From an uncultured Clostridia bacterium (GTDB lineage: Bacteria > Bacillota > Clostridia > Christensenellales > Borkfalkiaceae): a DNA stretch of 46,733 nucleotides. Of this stretch, positions 7,339 through 15,517 are shown piece by piece. Every line of letters begins with the position of its first letter. Positions within the stretch are counted from its first letter, which is position 1. The notes below the pieces were generated by a model. It did not search any database. It was not told the DNA's origin and saw only the letters and a list, made by a program, of their open reading frames with translations. The stretch lies in assembly GCA_947625245.1 (NCBI GenBank), contig CANQNO010000014.1:1-46733 (forward strand). The letters are read 5' to 3'. A program made the position numbers and the translations under genes.

Positions 7339-8726
7339 TTGAAAAAAACGGCATTTACACGGGCACGGTTTCGGGCTACGGCACCGAAGGCGAGGGAATA
7401 ATAAAATCGGAAGGCACAACCGCGTTTGTGCCTTTTTGTCTTCCGGGGGAAGAAGTGCGCTTTAAGGCGCTCAAAACAAAGGACGGCGGGAAAATAGTTT
7501 ACGGAAAGGCGGAACAAATTTTGCGTCCCTCTCCCGCAAGGGTTGCCCCGCCCTGCCCCGTATTCGGCAAGTGCGGCGGGTGCGATCTGCAGCATGCGGA
7601 CTACGAAGAGCAGCTTGCCTTTAAACGGGGGCTTGTAAAAACCGCGCTCCTGAAAATAGGCGGGATTTCCGCCGACGTCTCGCCCGCGGTTCCCTGCGTC
7701 AGGCAGTTCCGCTACCGCAACAAACTGGTTTTGCCTGCAGGCGAAGGGGAAAGCGGCACGGTTTTCGGCTTTTACGCAAGGCGCAGTCACAGGATAGTGC
7801 CCGTGACGGACTGCCCCATACAGGCGGAGTGGTGCAAAGATATAATTTCCGCAGTCGGCGCGTTCGCCGCAAAATACGGTATTAAAGGTTACGACGAGGA
7901 AAAAAAGACGGGCGTTCTCCGCCGCATCGTCGTGCGCGAGGAAAAGGGAAAGTTTATCATTGCGCTCGTCGTGGCAAAAATAATCAAAGCGGACGGGCTT
8001 GTTTCGGAGTTGAAAAAGAGGTTTAAAGACTTCACTCTTTTACTCAACGTAAACCGCTCCCAAAACAACGTGATTTTTTCGGAAGAGTGGCACATATGCC
8101 ACGGCGACGGCTATTTCGAAGCCGAAGATTGCGGCATAAGATTCCGAGCGGGCGCGAATACTTTTTTGCAGGTGAACGACGACGTGCGTGAAAAGCTGTA
8201 TGCGCGGGTCGCCGAAGAGGCGCGGGGCGCGGATATCGCAGTAGACCTGTATTCGGGCGGGGGCATGCTCACGGCAATGCTCGCAAAGTCGTGCGGAAAG
8301 GCGTACGGCATCGAGGTAGTGGAAGAGGCGTCGCGCTGTGCCGACGGGCTCAGGGATATGAACGGGCTTAAAGGAAAGATGTTCGATATCTGCGGCAAAG
8401 TGGAAGAGAAGATAGACGAAGTTTTGGCGGAGGCGGCGGGCAAAAAGAGCGTGGTTGTCTGCGACCCGCCGCGAAAGGGCATGGAGCGTTCGGTCGTGCG
8501 CAAATTAAAGACGTGCGGCGCGGACAAGATAATATTTATAAGTTGCAATCCCGCAACCCTTGCAAGGGATCTGGGTCTGCTTACGGGCGCTTTAAAAGAG
8601 AGCGGCGGCGCGCTCGTGCCCGCAACTTCCGATGGCGTCTATAAAATAGTTTCGGTCACCCCTTTCGACATGTTCCCCCAAACCAAACACGTGGAAACTC
8701 TCGTTTGTCTCGAACGAAACATTTAA
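7335..8726 (+). CDS. rlmCD: 23S rRNA (uracil-5-)-methyltransferase, RlmCD/RumA type
   Basis: A 463-residue enzyme that methylates C5 of uridine in 23S rRNA with S-adenosylmethionine. Residues about 1-60 are a TRAM RNA-binding domain. The iron-sulfur cluster ligands are Cys74, Cys80, Cys83 (CPVFGKCGGC) and Cys160 (TDCP). The SAM site is VDLYSGGG at 303-310, DPPRKG lies at 377-382, and the catalytic cysteine is Cys404 in FISCNPATLARDL. The ATG at 7335 overlaps the preceding stop (ATGA) and gives the family N-terminus; the longer frame from 7293 lies within the membrane-protein gene. A strong terminator follows. Whether it targets one or two uridines cannot be told from sequence alone. Confidence 0.92.
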   Translation: MIEKNGIYTGTVSGYGTEGEGIIKSEGTTAFVPFCLPGEEVRFKALKTKDGGKIVYGKAEQILRPSPARVAPPCPVFGKCGGCDLQHADYEEQLAFKRGLVKTALLKIGGISADVSPAVPCVRQFRYRNKLVLPAGEGESGTVFGFYARRSHRIVPVTDCPIQAEWCKDIISAVGAFAAKYGIKGYDEEKKTGVLRRIVVREEKGKFIIALVVAKIIKADGLVSELKKRFKDFTLLLNVNRSQNNVIFSEEWHICHGDGYFEAEDCGIRFRAGANTFLQVNDDVREKLYARVAEEARGADIAVDLYSGGGMLTAMLAKSCGKAYGIEVVEEASRCADGLRDMNGLKGKMFDICGKVEEKIDEVLAEAAGKKSVVVCDPPRKGMERSVVRKLKTCGADKIIFISCNPATLARDLGLLTGALKESGGALVPATSDGVYKIVSVTPFDMFPQTKHVETLVCLERNI

Positions 8727-8755
8727 ACCCAGTTTTTTGGGAAAAATAAGGTGAG

Positions 8756-8782
8756 TCCTTGCGTGTTACGCAAGGATTTTTT
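8756..8782 (+). terminator. Terminator after rlmCD
   Basis: A 9-bp perfect stem TCCTTGCGT/ACGCAAGGA with loop GTT, followed by six T residues. Confidence 0.85.
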
Positions 8783-8823
8783 AATTTTAAGTTCCATTTT
8801 GGAATTTAATTAATGCTTTAGAC

Positions 8824-8852
8824 TTGAAATATCTCTTAATAAGTGATATAAT
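8824..8852 (+). promoter_or_regulatory. Sigma-A promoter of the HAD-CAT-TIR operon
   Basis: TTGAAA (8824-8829), a 17-bp spacer and TATAAT (8847-8852). The start of transcription would be near 8859, leaving a leader of about 15 nt before ATG 8874. Confidence 0.8.
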
Positions 8853-8873
8853 CCAATAAAAGAATTGATTAAT

Positions 8874-9575
8874 ATGGCTGATACCGATAATATAAAACAT
8901 AAAATTTTCCGCGGAGCCATTTTTGATATGGATGGCGTGATATTTGATTCGGAAGTGCTTTGGCAAAGGGCGTTTAAACTTGCCAATATTAGATTCGGCT
9001 TGAATTTCGACGAAAAATACAGGCAAAGTTGTTGCGGGAAAGACGAGCAAACTATCCGCAAAGAATTGCGCGAGACGAATCCCGGGTTAGACGCTGACAT
9101 TTACAGAGATTTTATAGTAAATAACGTAACCGAAACGGTGGAAAATTACGGTGCCGATTTAAAAAACGGGTTTAGCGAACTAATTGCTTATTTAAAATGC
9201 AACAAATATAAAATTGCACTCGCCACTTCTTCTCATAAGGAAAGGGCGCTGAAATTATTCAATAAAAAAAATCTTAATCCTTTATGCATTTTTGACGGTT
9301 TGGTTTTCAGCGAGGATGTAAGAGTATCCAAGCCCGATCCCGCAATATTTATTTCAGCCGCGCAAAAAATCGGTTTGCCGCCTCAAGAGTGTATCGTTTT
9401 TGAAGATTCTTTGAACGGTATACGGGCGGCAAAACTCGGCGGGTTCGCTCCTGTCATGGTCAAGGATTTGATAGAACCCGATGACTACGCCCAAAAGTCC
9501 TGCCTGTTTATAGTAAAAGGGCTGGACGAAGTTGCCGCCTTATTAAAAGGGGAAAGTAGCGATGAAAAAAATTGA
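8874..9575 (+). CDS. HAD-superfamily phosphatase, beta-phosphoglucomutase-like
   Basis: A 233-residue HAD-IA hydrolase. The nucleophile and acid/base aspartates are Asp18 and Asp20 in FDMDGVIFDSE. Motif II is ATSS, motif III lysine lies in SKPDPAIF, and motif IV acids are in VFEDSLNG. An alpha-helical cap lies between motifs I and II. Members act on small phosphorylated sugars or nucleotides; the substrate here is unknown. TTG 8865 in frame is an alternative start; neither has a strong ribosome binding site and the leader is short. It is the first gene of a three-gene operon, and its 3' end overlaps the CAT-like gene by 14 nt, so the two are probably coupled. Confidence 0.85.
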   Translation: MADTDNIKHKIFRGAIFDMDGVIFDSEVLWQRAFKLANIRFGLNFDEKYRQSCCGKDEQTIRKELRETNPGLDADIYRDFIVNNVTETVENYGADLKNGFSELIAYLKCNKYKIALATSSHKERALKLFNKKNLNPLCIFDGLVFSEDVRVSKPDPAIFISAAQKIGLPPQECIVFEDSLNGIRAAKLGGFAPVMVKDLIEPDDYAQKSCLFIVKGLDEVAALLKGESSDEKN

Positions 9576-10224
9576 TATAAACCATTGGAAACGTAAAATA
9601 CCGTATGAAAATTTTGCGGGATACACCAATCCCATATTTTCTTTGAGCACAAGATTGGATGTGACCGGGCTTTGCGAAAGATGTGAAAAAATAAAGACGT
9701 CTTTCTTTGTTGATTTTCTCTTCATAGTTATGAAATGTTTGAATTCGGTTGAAGAATTCAGACTTCGCATTGTAAACGGGGAAGTGGTTATTTACGACGA
9801 GATAAGTCCGAGTTATATAGTTCTTAACAATGACGGCGTGATTGTGACATGCAGGACTCAGATGTGCGGTTCATATGCCGAATTTTATAAAAACGCTTGC
9901 GCTGACATAGCTGCGGCAAGAAAATATGTGGAGCCGCGCGGCGGATTCAATTCCGCACCCGAAAACGATTGCTACTATATATCTTGCCTGCGTTGGGTCG
10001 ATCTTGTTGCCGTATCAAATCCTTACGATCTGAAAGACAGCGCCGCAAGCAGTATCCCGCGGATAACCTGGGGAAAATATGTAGATGAGAATGGTCGAAA
10101 GAAAATGATGATGGATATATCGGCTCACCATGCCCTGATAGACGGAGAACCTGTTTGCCGTGGATTTATTAAGATACAGGAAACTTTAAACGATTTGGAT
10201 AATTTTTTTAAAAACAACATTTAG
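9562..10224 (+). CDS. Chloramphenicol acetyltransferase-like acyltransferase
   Basis: A 220-residue protein of the trimeric CAT fold. The key motif HHALIDG has the catalytic histidine at 189-190 and Asp194, matching the HHxxxDG signature. The length fits CAT, and the N-terminal KIDINHWKRKIPYENF resembles the opening of the CAT family. GGGGAAAG lies upstream of ATG 9562. Many CAT-fold proteins in Clostridia do not confer chloramphenicol resistance, and several substrate-pocket residues differ from what I recall of classical CATs. I therefore infer only acyl-CoA-dependent acyl transfer. Its placement between a phosphatase and a TIR-like gene in one operon is unusual. Confidence 0.8.
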   Translation: MKKIDINHWKRKIPYENFAGYTNPIFSLSTRLDVTGLCERCEKIKTSFFVDFLFIVMKCLNSVEEFRLRIVNGEVVIYDEISPSYIVLNNDGVIVTCRTQMCGSYAEFYKNACADIAAARKYVEPRGGFNSAPENDCYYISCLRWVDLVAVSNPYDLKDSAASSIPRITWGKYVDENGRKKMMMDISAHHALIDGEPVCRGFIKIQETLNDLDNFFKNNI

Positions 10225-10233
10225 GAGAAAAGC

Positions 10234-11580
10234 ATGAAGGATCAGATATTCATAGGGTGGAGCGGTTCAAACGAAGTTGCTTTAAAAATCAAAAAAATAC
10301 TTGAAACAAAAAATTACAAATGCACGATAGGCGGGAATGCGGATAACACTTCACAATTTTCTTCGGTGGGAGATACCGTGATCCAGCAAATAAAGAATTG
10401 CAATCAAGCCATTATGATTTTTCAAAACAGGTCTGACGGGATGGTCAGCAACAACCTGTTTTTCGAACTCGGGTACGTTTTGGCGATGTACGGGCAGACA
10501 AAGATCCACTGCGTCAAAAAAGCGGATGAACAGGTTATACTGCCTTCGGACTTTGATAATTCGTTTGTAGAGCCGATTTCATGCGGCAACTCGGAAGACG
10601 ATTTTGTAAATGAAATAATTTCTTATTTTTTCAAGCGTCAAAAAATGTCGATCAACGTCAATAAGATGATGTTGATAAATAATCGTTATATAATGCATGA
10701 CTATATTCAGAGACATTATTCCGAGCAAGGCTCGAAATGCTCGGATTATGAACTTGCTCAATATATCTTGTTTTATATGCAAGCCGGGCATATGTTCGGA
10801 GATGAAAGCAAAGTACAGCTTGAAATCAAACATTTCAAAGATCAATATCATGCATACTTTTCTGACGAGCTTGCAACGACCGTTAATATTTGTATTTCGT
10901 TTTTCGATATGATATTGAACATAAAGATTAGGGACGACGGCGAATTTTATATAGACCGTAGCACTTTCCGCCAATTTAGGGATAAATACAAAGAATTTAG
11001 GGAAGAGATCGTTAAAGACGATATGGGGACGTTTGACGAATGGGCCAATGTATTTACAGCTGAACATATTACTTACGCTTACAGCCTATACGCGATGAAT
11101 CCCGAACTTAACGAAGAGACTATGCAAAAAAATTTGAGGGAGAGCTATACATGGGCAGAACGTACGCTGGACGAATTGAAAATTCTCGAAGCGTCTGCGC
11201 CTGTAAAAGATAACAACGACCATAAAGGAATTTTGTCGTTATTCTATGCGTATGTTTACAGAAACTTGTTTTTGAGTTGTAAATATCTTAACAATGAAGA
11301 AGAAGCACTTAAATGGTTGGAAAAGACAAAGAAAGAACGTACGTCGCTTAAAAACAATTTTGAAATCGGTAGCATAGATACGCAACTTTTCGAAAATTTC
11401 GAAATGGAGTATTATTTGACCCTTACCGAATATTTAACTTACGCAGACAAGTTTGATCTCGACCGTGAAGAAGTGGAAGATTACAAAAATGAGATCAAGG
11501 CTTATCTGAAAGATACCAAACGGCAAATAGAACACAGCAAATATGTGGAGCGGATAGACGCACTTTTAAAATTGGTTTGA
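10234..11580 (+). CDS. TIR-like nucleotide-binding domain protein with helical C-terminal region
   Basis: A 448-residue protein. Residues 1-135 look like the predicted nucleotide-binding TIR-like family (the TIR type of CD-NTase-associated and Pycsar effectors): an IFIGWSG strand, a polar alpha/beta middle, and NNLFFELGYVLA, with Glu78 as the candidate NAD-hydrolysing glutamate. Residues about 140-448 are alpha-helical with TPR-like repeats (for example around LSCKYLNNEEEALKWLEKTKKE). No membrane segment is visible. It follows the CAT-like gene by 9 nt with AGGAG upstream, and a strong terminator ends the operon. Proteins of this type often deplete NAD+ during phage infection, but no cyclase, sensor or ring-synthesising ThsB partner is adjacent. 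The defence role is an inference. Confidence 0.75.
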   Translation: MKDQIFIGWSGSNEVALKIKKILETKNYKCTIGGNADNTSQFSSVGDTVIQQIKNCNQAIMIFQNRSDGMVSNNLFFELGYVLAMYGQTKIHCVKKADEQVILPSDFDNSFVEPISCGNSEDDFVNEIISYFFKRQKMSINVNKMMLINNRYIMHDYIQRHYSEQGSKCSDYELAQYILFYMQAGHMFGDESKVQLEIKHFKDQYHAYFSDELATTVNICISFFDMILNIKIRDDGEFYIDRSTFRQFRDKYKEFREEIVKDDMGTFDEWANVFTAEHITYAYSLYAMNPELNEETMQKNLRESYTWAERTLDELKILEASAPVKDNNDHKGILSLFYAYVYRNLFLSCKYLNNEEEALKWLEKTKKERTSLKNNFEIGSIDTQLFENFEMEYYLTLTEYLTYADKFDLDREEVEDYKNEIKAYLKDTKRQIEHSKYVERIDALLKLV

Positions 11581-11589
11581 CATTAATTA

Positions 11590-11622
11590 GATCCTGCGGA
11601 TGAGTCTGGCAGGATCTTTTTT
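11590..11622 (+). terminator. Terminator of the HAD-CAT-TIR operon
   Basis: An 8-bp stem GATCCTGC/GCAGGATC with an 11-nt loop, followed by TTTTTT. Confidence 0.8.
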
Positions 11623-11724
11623 AAATTTAGGCTTTGTTGGTTGTATGGTTTTCTGCTCTTTATTGTGGCGTTGATTTATTCCTTGGTTATCAAATAAGAA
11701 TAATGTGGAAATATTTAAACTCCC

Positions 11725-11753
11725 TTGAATCCGCCGCGGGAATGTGCTATAAT
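11725..11753 (+). promoter_or_regulatory. Sigma-A promoter of a 58-residue protein gene
   Basis: TTGAAT (11725-11730), a 17-bp spacer and TATAAT (11748-11753), 24 bp upstream of ATG 11778. Confidence 0.7.
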
Positions 11754-11777
11754 CGTTATATACCATGCGGGGGAAAT

Positions 11778-11954
11778 ATGACTATTCATCACGATAAATT
11801 GGCTTACGGGAAACTCGCTAAGACGAGCGAAGAGCTGTCCGAAGAGCAAATTTTGAATATGCTTAAAGACCTTAACGAAGAAGAGCGTGAAAAAGAGGAT
11901 AAAGCGGGTCTGCCCCGTGAAAGCAAAAAATCAAGCCGTAAAAAACGCGTTTAA
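11778..11954 (+). CDS. Small charged hypothetical protein (58 aa)
   Basis: A 58-residue, very charged protein: an N-terminal HHDKLAYGKL, a glutamate-rich amphipathic helix (about residues 16-40) and a lysine/arginine-rich tail. The ATG at 11778 is preceded by GGGGGAA at good spacing and by a near-consensus promoter, which makes it a better start than the in-frame one at 11634, which lies upstream of the promoter. No family was recognised. The helix-plus-basic-tail layout could bind RNA, DNA or a partner protein; this is a guess. Confidence 0.6.
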   Translation: MTIHHDKLAYGKLAKTSEELSEEQILNMLKDLNEEEREKEDKAGLPRESKKSSRKKRV

Positions 11955-12042
11955 AAACCGCGGTGTAAGCCGGTTAAGCGGCGCGCGTTCATAAAAGCCG
12001 TAAAAGCGGTATATGTATTGAATTTTTTCACATAATACATTT

Positions 12043-12207
12043 ATGAAAAAGCGCAAAAACAAAAAGATTTTAAAGGAACTTTCCGAAAATTGCGTATCGG
12101 CGAACGACTGCACGGGTTTGTACCAAAAGGTGGATCTGGATCCCGAAGAGGTGAAAAAATTCCACAAGATGTATAACGGGCTTGACGGGCACGATACAAA
12201 CGGATAA
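12043..12207 (+). CDS. Small hypothetical protein (54 aa)
   Basis: The ATG at 12043 opens a 54-codon frame beginning MKKRKNKKILKELSEN with two cysteines (Cys17, Cys23) and an acidic-helical second half (DPEEVKKFHKMYNGL). It ends exactly at the base of a strong terminator, which supports a real transcription unit. No clear ribosome binding site is visible upstream, so expression is less certain. No family was recognised. Confidence 0.5.
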   Translation: MKKRKNKKILKELSENCVSANDCTGLYQKVDLDPEEVKKFHKMYNGLDGHDTNG

Positions 12208-12208
12208 A

Positions 12209-12237
12209 GGCGCGCGGCATACTGCCGCGCGCCTTTT
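12209..12237 (+). terminator. Terminator before glpK
   Basis: An 11-bp perfect stem GGCGCGCGGCA/TGCCGCGCGCC with loop TAC, followed by TTTT. It ends the unit containing the two small genes. Confidence 0.85.
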
Positions 12238-12243
12238 GCACTG

Positions 12244-12272
12244 TTGACAAACCCTCACATTTTAAATATAAT
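12244..12272 (+). promoter_or_regulatory. Consensus sigma-A promoter of glpK
   Basis: Perfect TTGACA (12244-12249) and TATAAT (12267-12272) with a 17-bp spacer, 28 bp before the glpK ATG. No antiterminator hairpin of the GlpP type is visible in the short leader. Confidence 0.85.
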
Positions 12273-12299
12273 TAAAAAAAACCAAAAGCGGATAATTTT

Positions 12300-13793
12300 A
12301 TGGAATACATTTTGGCGATAGACCAGGGCACGACTTCGACGCGCGCCTTTATTTACGGTTCGGACGGCGCATGCGTGTGCGGAGCGCGGCGCGAATTTCC
12401 GCAAATCTATCCCCGCCCGGGTTGGGTGGAACATGTTCCCGAAGACATTATGCGTTCGGCGGACGAGGTAATATCGGAAGTTCTAAATAAATCGGGTTTG
12501 AACGCGGGGGATATTGCCGCCGCGGGCATAACGAACCAGCGCGAAACGACTCTCGTATGGGATAAAAAGACGGGTGAGCCCGTATACAATGCCATAGTAT
12601 GGCAATGCCGCCGCACCGCGGACTACTGCAAAAGACTTGCGGCGGAGGGCTTTTCGGAGAGGATCTACAACAAGACGGGGCTGGTGCCCGACGCCTATTT
12701 TTCCGCTACGAAGATAAAGTGGATTTTAGACAACGTGCAGGGCGCGAGGGAGCGCGCCGAAAGGGGAGAGCTGTGCTTCGGCACGGTCGACACCTATCTT
12801 ATGTGGAGACTTTCGGCGGGGAAAATTTTTGCAACGGACTACACCAACGCCGCCCGCACGATGCTGTTCAACATACATACCTTAGAGTGGGACGGGGAGC
12901 TCTTGCGGCTCTTCGACGTGCCCCGAAGCATGTTGCCGGAAGTTTTTCCGAGCGCGCACGGTTACGGCGAAATTTCCGTCGGGGCGCTTAAGGGAGTGCG
13001 TGTTTGCGGTGTCGCGGGCGACCAGCAGGCGGCGCTGTTCGGACAGGGCTGTTTTAAGGCGGGGGATATAAAAAACACCTACGGCACGGGCTGTTTTCTG
13101 TTGATGAATACGGGCGATAAACCCGTAAAGAGCGCAAACGGGCTGGTGACGACTTTGGGCGCGTCGGCAAGCGGCAAGCCCTGTTACGTGCTCGAAGGTT
13201 CGGTATTTTCGGGCGGGGCTACCGTGCAATGGCTAAGAGACGGGCTCAAAATTATAAAGTCCGCCAAGGCGAGCGAAACCGCCGCAAAAAAGGTGAAAGA
13301 CAACGGCGGGGTGTATCTTGTGCCCGCTTTCACGGGTTTGGGCGCACCCTATTGGGATTCTTCCGCCCGCGCTACGGTTACGGGCATAACCCGCGGCACT
13401 ACGGCTAACCATATAATCCGCGCCGCGCTCGAAAGCATAGCGTTCAGGGTGTACGACGTCGCCGTAGCCATGGAGCGGGATTCGGGCTGTACCATAAGCC
13501 GCCTTGCGGCGGACGGCGGGGCGAGCGCGAACAACTTTTTAATGCAGTTTCAGGCGGACGTTTTAAAAAAGGAAGTGGCAAGGGCGCGCAGCACGGAGTC
13601 CACGTCCATGGGCGCCGCATATCTTGCGGGGTTGGCAAGCGGGATATACAGTTCCGAAAAAGAGATATCAAAAATCCGCCGCTCTCTCGGCGAAAGGATA
13701 TTCCGCCCTTCGGCGGACGAGGAGGAACGCTTAAAGCTCCTCGCCGGCTGGAACGCGGCTGTTGCCAAAGCGAGAACTTCCCAAATCCTGTAA
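12300..13793 (+). CDS. glpK: Glycerol kinase
   Basis: A 497-residue FGGY-family kinase that phosphorylates glycerol to sn-glycerol 3-phosphate. The phosphate-binding loop AIDQGTTSTR is at residues 6-15. Glycerol-site motifs include TNQRETT and AIVWQCRRT, and FGGY signatures are present (GTGCFLLMNTG, and MGAAYLAGLASG near the C-terminus). Length is typical. No glpF or glpD is adjacent; it is transcribed alone from a consensus promoter and ends at a bidirectional terminator. Its codons are GC-rich like those of the other housekeeping genes here. Confidence 0.95.
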   Translation: MEYILAIDQGTTSTRAFIYGSDGACVCGARREFPQIYPRPGWVEHVPEDIMRSADEVISEVLNKSGLNAGDIAAAGITNQRETTLVWDKKTGEPVYNAIVWQCRRTADYCKRLAAEGFSERIYNKTGLVPDAYFSATKIKWILDNVQGARERAERGELCFGTVDTYLMWRLSAGKIFATDYTNAARTMLFNIHTLEWDGELLRLFDVPRSMLPEVFPSAHGYGEISVGALKGVRVCGVAGDQQAALFGQGCFKAGDIKNTYGTGCFLLMNTGDKPVKSANGLVTTLGASASGKPCYVLEGSVFSGGATVQWLRDGLKIIKSAKASETAAKKVKDNGGVYLVPAFTGLGAPYWDSSARATVTGITRGTTANHIIRAALESIAFRVYDVAVAMERDSGCTISRLAADGGASANNFLMQFQADVLKKEVARARSTESTSMGAAYLAGLASGIYSSEKEISKIRRSLGERIFRPSADEEERLKLLAGWNAAVAKARTSQIL

Positions 13794-13808
13794 TTTTTTT
13801 AAAAACGT

Positions 13809-13849
13809 TGCGGCGGGCGCAATTTTTTGCGCCCGCCGCATTTTCTTTT
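13809..13849. terminator. Bidirectional terminator between glpK and the ATP-grasp gene
   Basis: A 14-bp perfect stem, TGCGGCGGGCGCAA paired with its complement around loop TTTT. A T-rich tract follows on the plus strand and, in mirror, a run of T residues follows on the minus strand. It serves the convergent genes on both sides. Confidence 0.85.
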
Positions 13850-13873
13850 CCTTGTTTTCCATGCAAAGCATGC

Positions 13874-14746
13874 CTATTTCAAACTGCTTAAAATGTGTTC
13901 GGCGTAAAGTTTTGCAACGTTCACTTTTGTCACCCTTTCTATCCCGCCGAAAAAGGCGTTGGAATTTACCTCGCACAGCAAATATCCGTCCTCTCCGAAC
14001 AGCACGTCTATGCCGCAGTAGTCGAGCTTCAAAACCGCCGCCGCCTTTTCGCACAGCGCGCGCAGTTTTTCGTCAGCCTCGAAAATTTCCCCCCTGCCGC
14101 CCAGCTCTATGTTGGAGCGGAAATCGCAGTCCGAAACCCGTTTCATCGCCGCAACCGTTTTGCCGCCTATAACTATAACGCGCACGTCCCGCCCCTCGCT
14201 CGACGCAACGAATTTCTGGAAGAGGTGGGGAGTGCATTTGAGCTTTTCGGAAATTTCTTCAAGCTGCTTTCTGTCGTCTATCTTATACACGAATTTCCCG
14301 AGCGAACCGTAACACTGTTTGGCTATGAGCGGATAACCCAGCTCCCGTCCTATTTTGTCGTAGGTTTCGGGCAAAATTTTTGCGTCGGGGGTGTAGCAAA
14401 GTATCCCGGGCAGGGTTTCGGGCATAGGTATGCCCGAATTGGCAAGCGCAAGAAAAGTTTCGGCTTTGTCGTCGCAAAGCCGTATGGCGGTATGGTTGTT
14501 GAAAAGCCTTACGCCGCACTTTTCAAGGGCGTACGAAACGTACTTGTCCTTGTCGAAGTATACGCAAAAATCGTACCCCGCAACCGCGTTTGCGAGTTTT
14601 CCGCCCTTTATCGCCGCCCCGAAAAAGTCGTTTTTCCTTATTTCCGTCTCCGCACCGAGTTTTTCGAGTTCTTCTTTTATCCTGCCGCTCTGGTAGCGGG
14701 TGGCGGGGGTGTCAAAATAGGCGTTGTTGAGTATTATTCCTTTCAT
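13874..14746 (-). CDS. ATP-grasp ligase, RimK-like
   Basis: A 290-residue cytoplasmic protein of the ATP-grasp superfamily. Nucleotide-binding features are visible around PLIAKQCYGSLGKFV, FQKFV, the strand DVRVIVIGGKTVAAMKR, and the metal-binding end LLCEVNSNAFFGGIE. The nearest named relatives are RimK-type alpha-L-glutamate ligases, which attach amino acids to proteins, cofactors or peptides. The acceptor here is unknown. GAGGAAAA lies upstream of the ATG, which overlaps the stop of the upstream membrane-protein gene by 4 nt. The pair is transcribed from the promoter at 15370-15398. Confidence 0.8.
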   Translation of the reverse strand: MKGIILNNAYFDTPATRYQSGRIKEELEKLGAETEIRKNDFFGAAIKGGKLANAVAGYDFCVYFDKDKYVSYALEKCGVRLFNNHTAIRLCDDKAETFLALANSGIPMPETLPGILCYTPDAKILPETYDKIGRELGYPLIAKQCYGSLGKFVYKIDDRKQLEEISEKLKCTPHLFQKFVASSEGRDVRVIVIGGKTVAAMKRVSDCDFRSNIELGGRGEIFEADEKLRALCEKAAAVLKLDYCGIDVLFGEDGYLLCEVNSNAFFGGIERVTKVNVAKLYAEHILSSLK

Positions 14747-15336
14747 ATATTTTCCTCAGTCGGAGTTTCCGCGCATTTCTTTAACCGTTCTTCGAGCGGG
14801 CGAACGCGGCGTAAATACTTGCCGTACATAAACGCCCATATTATAAAGGATAGTATCGCGGAACATAGCAAAAAGCATACCGCCGCAACCAAAACCTGTT
14901 TCCAAAGTATACCGCCGTTCAGACAGTAATTTGCGATTCCCGTTCCCGCGCCGAGCAAAACTCCCGCTCCGTTAACCGTTCCGAACATTATATTGCCCGA
15001 GCGCTGGGAGCGGATGTAAGCCGTGTGCAACTGCTTTTTGATGTCGTCCCTTTCGCCGTCGCCGAGCTCTTTAAAGCTGTATTTTAGCAAAGCGGAAAGT
15101 TTCCTATGGTAAAAAAGCATAACCGAGACGAGCGCGGCGAAAAACAGAAGGGGCATAATGTACATTATCGCGGCAAAAGAGGTTGCGTAAGCAATCTGAA
15201 TTGCGGCAACGCACAGCGCAATCCCGACGACGATAATAATTATCATTGCCCGAAACTGCGCAACAACCGTTAAATCGTATTTTTTTGCCGCGTCCCCGTC
15301 GCACAAAAATATTGTTTGGTGGGAAAATGCGTTCAT
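14743..15336 (-). CDS. Four-helix membrane protein of unknown function
   Basis: A 197-residue protein with two pairs of transmembrane helices (about residues 31-50, 54-74, 117-137 and 146-170) separated by a charged cytoplasmic stretch rich in Lys, Glu and Arg, and ending in a basic tail. No family was recognised. The upstream promoter is consensus, but the ribosome binding site before the ATG is poor. The 4-nt overlap with the ATP-grasp gene suggests that the two proteins work together, perhaps in modifying a membrane-exposed product. Confidence 0.7.
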   Translation of the reverse strand: MNAFSHQTIFLCDGDAAKKYDLTVVAQFRAMIIIIVVGIALCVAAIQIAYATSFAAIMYIMPLLFFAALVSVMLFYHRKLSALLKYSFKELGDGERDDIKKQLHTAYIRSQRSGNIMFGTVNGAGVLLGAGTGIANYCLNGGILWKQVLVAAVCFLLCSAILSFIIWAFMYGKYLRRVRPLEERLKKCAETPTEENI

Positions 15337-15369
15337 ATATAAAAAGTTTTAAACGATTAAATTACAAAT

Positions 15370-15398
15370 ATTATAGGTCGCCCCCAAATGTATGTCAA
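15370..15398 (-). promoter_or_regulatory. Consensus sigma-A promoter of the membrane/ATP-grasp operon
   Basis: Read on the minus strand: TTGACA (15398-15393), a 17-bp spacer and TATAAT (15375-15370). Confidence 0.85.
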
Positions 15399-15462
15399 CA
15401 AAATGGCGGGAATCGGAATTTTAATAATTTGCGGCTTATTTAAAAATTTTTACGGGACATAA

Positions 15463-15497
15463 AAAATTCGGGAAACGTTAACCGTTTCCCGAATTTT
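15463..15497 (-). terminator. Terminator of the lipoprotein gene
   Basis: A 15-bp perfect stem, AAAATTCGGGAAACG paired with its complement around a 5-nt loop, just past the minus-strand stop. The AT ends give T-runs on both strands. Confidence 0.8.
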
Positions 15498-15517
15498 GTT
15501 ATTTGCTTTTTTGTAAA

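Noticed and set aside
9562-10224. Calling this gene a chloramphenicol resistance determinant
   Set aside because: The HHxxxDG motif shows the fold, not the substrate. The operon context does not suggest antibiotic resistance.
13895-14929. A 344-codon open frame on the plus strand opposite the ATP-grasp gene
   Set aside because: The minus-strand frame has clear ATP-grasp motifs, a ribosome binding site and a promoter. The plus frame has a composition typical of an antisense shadow.
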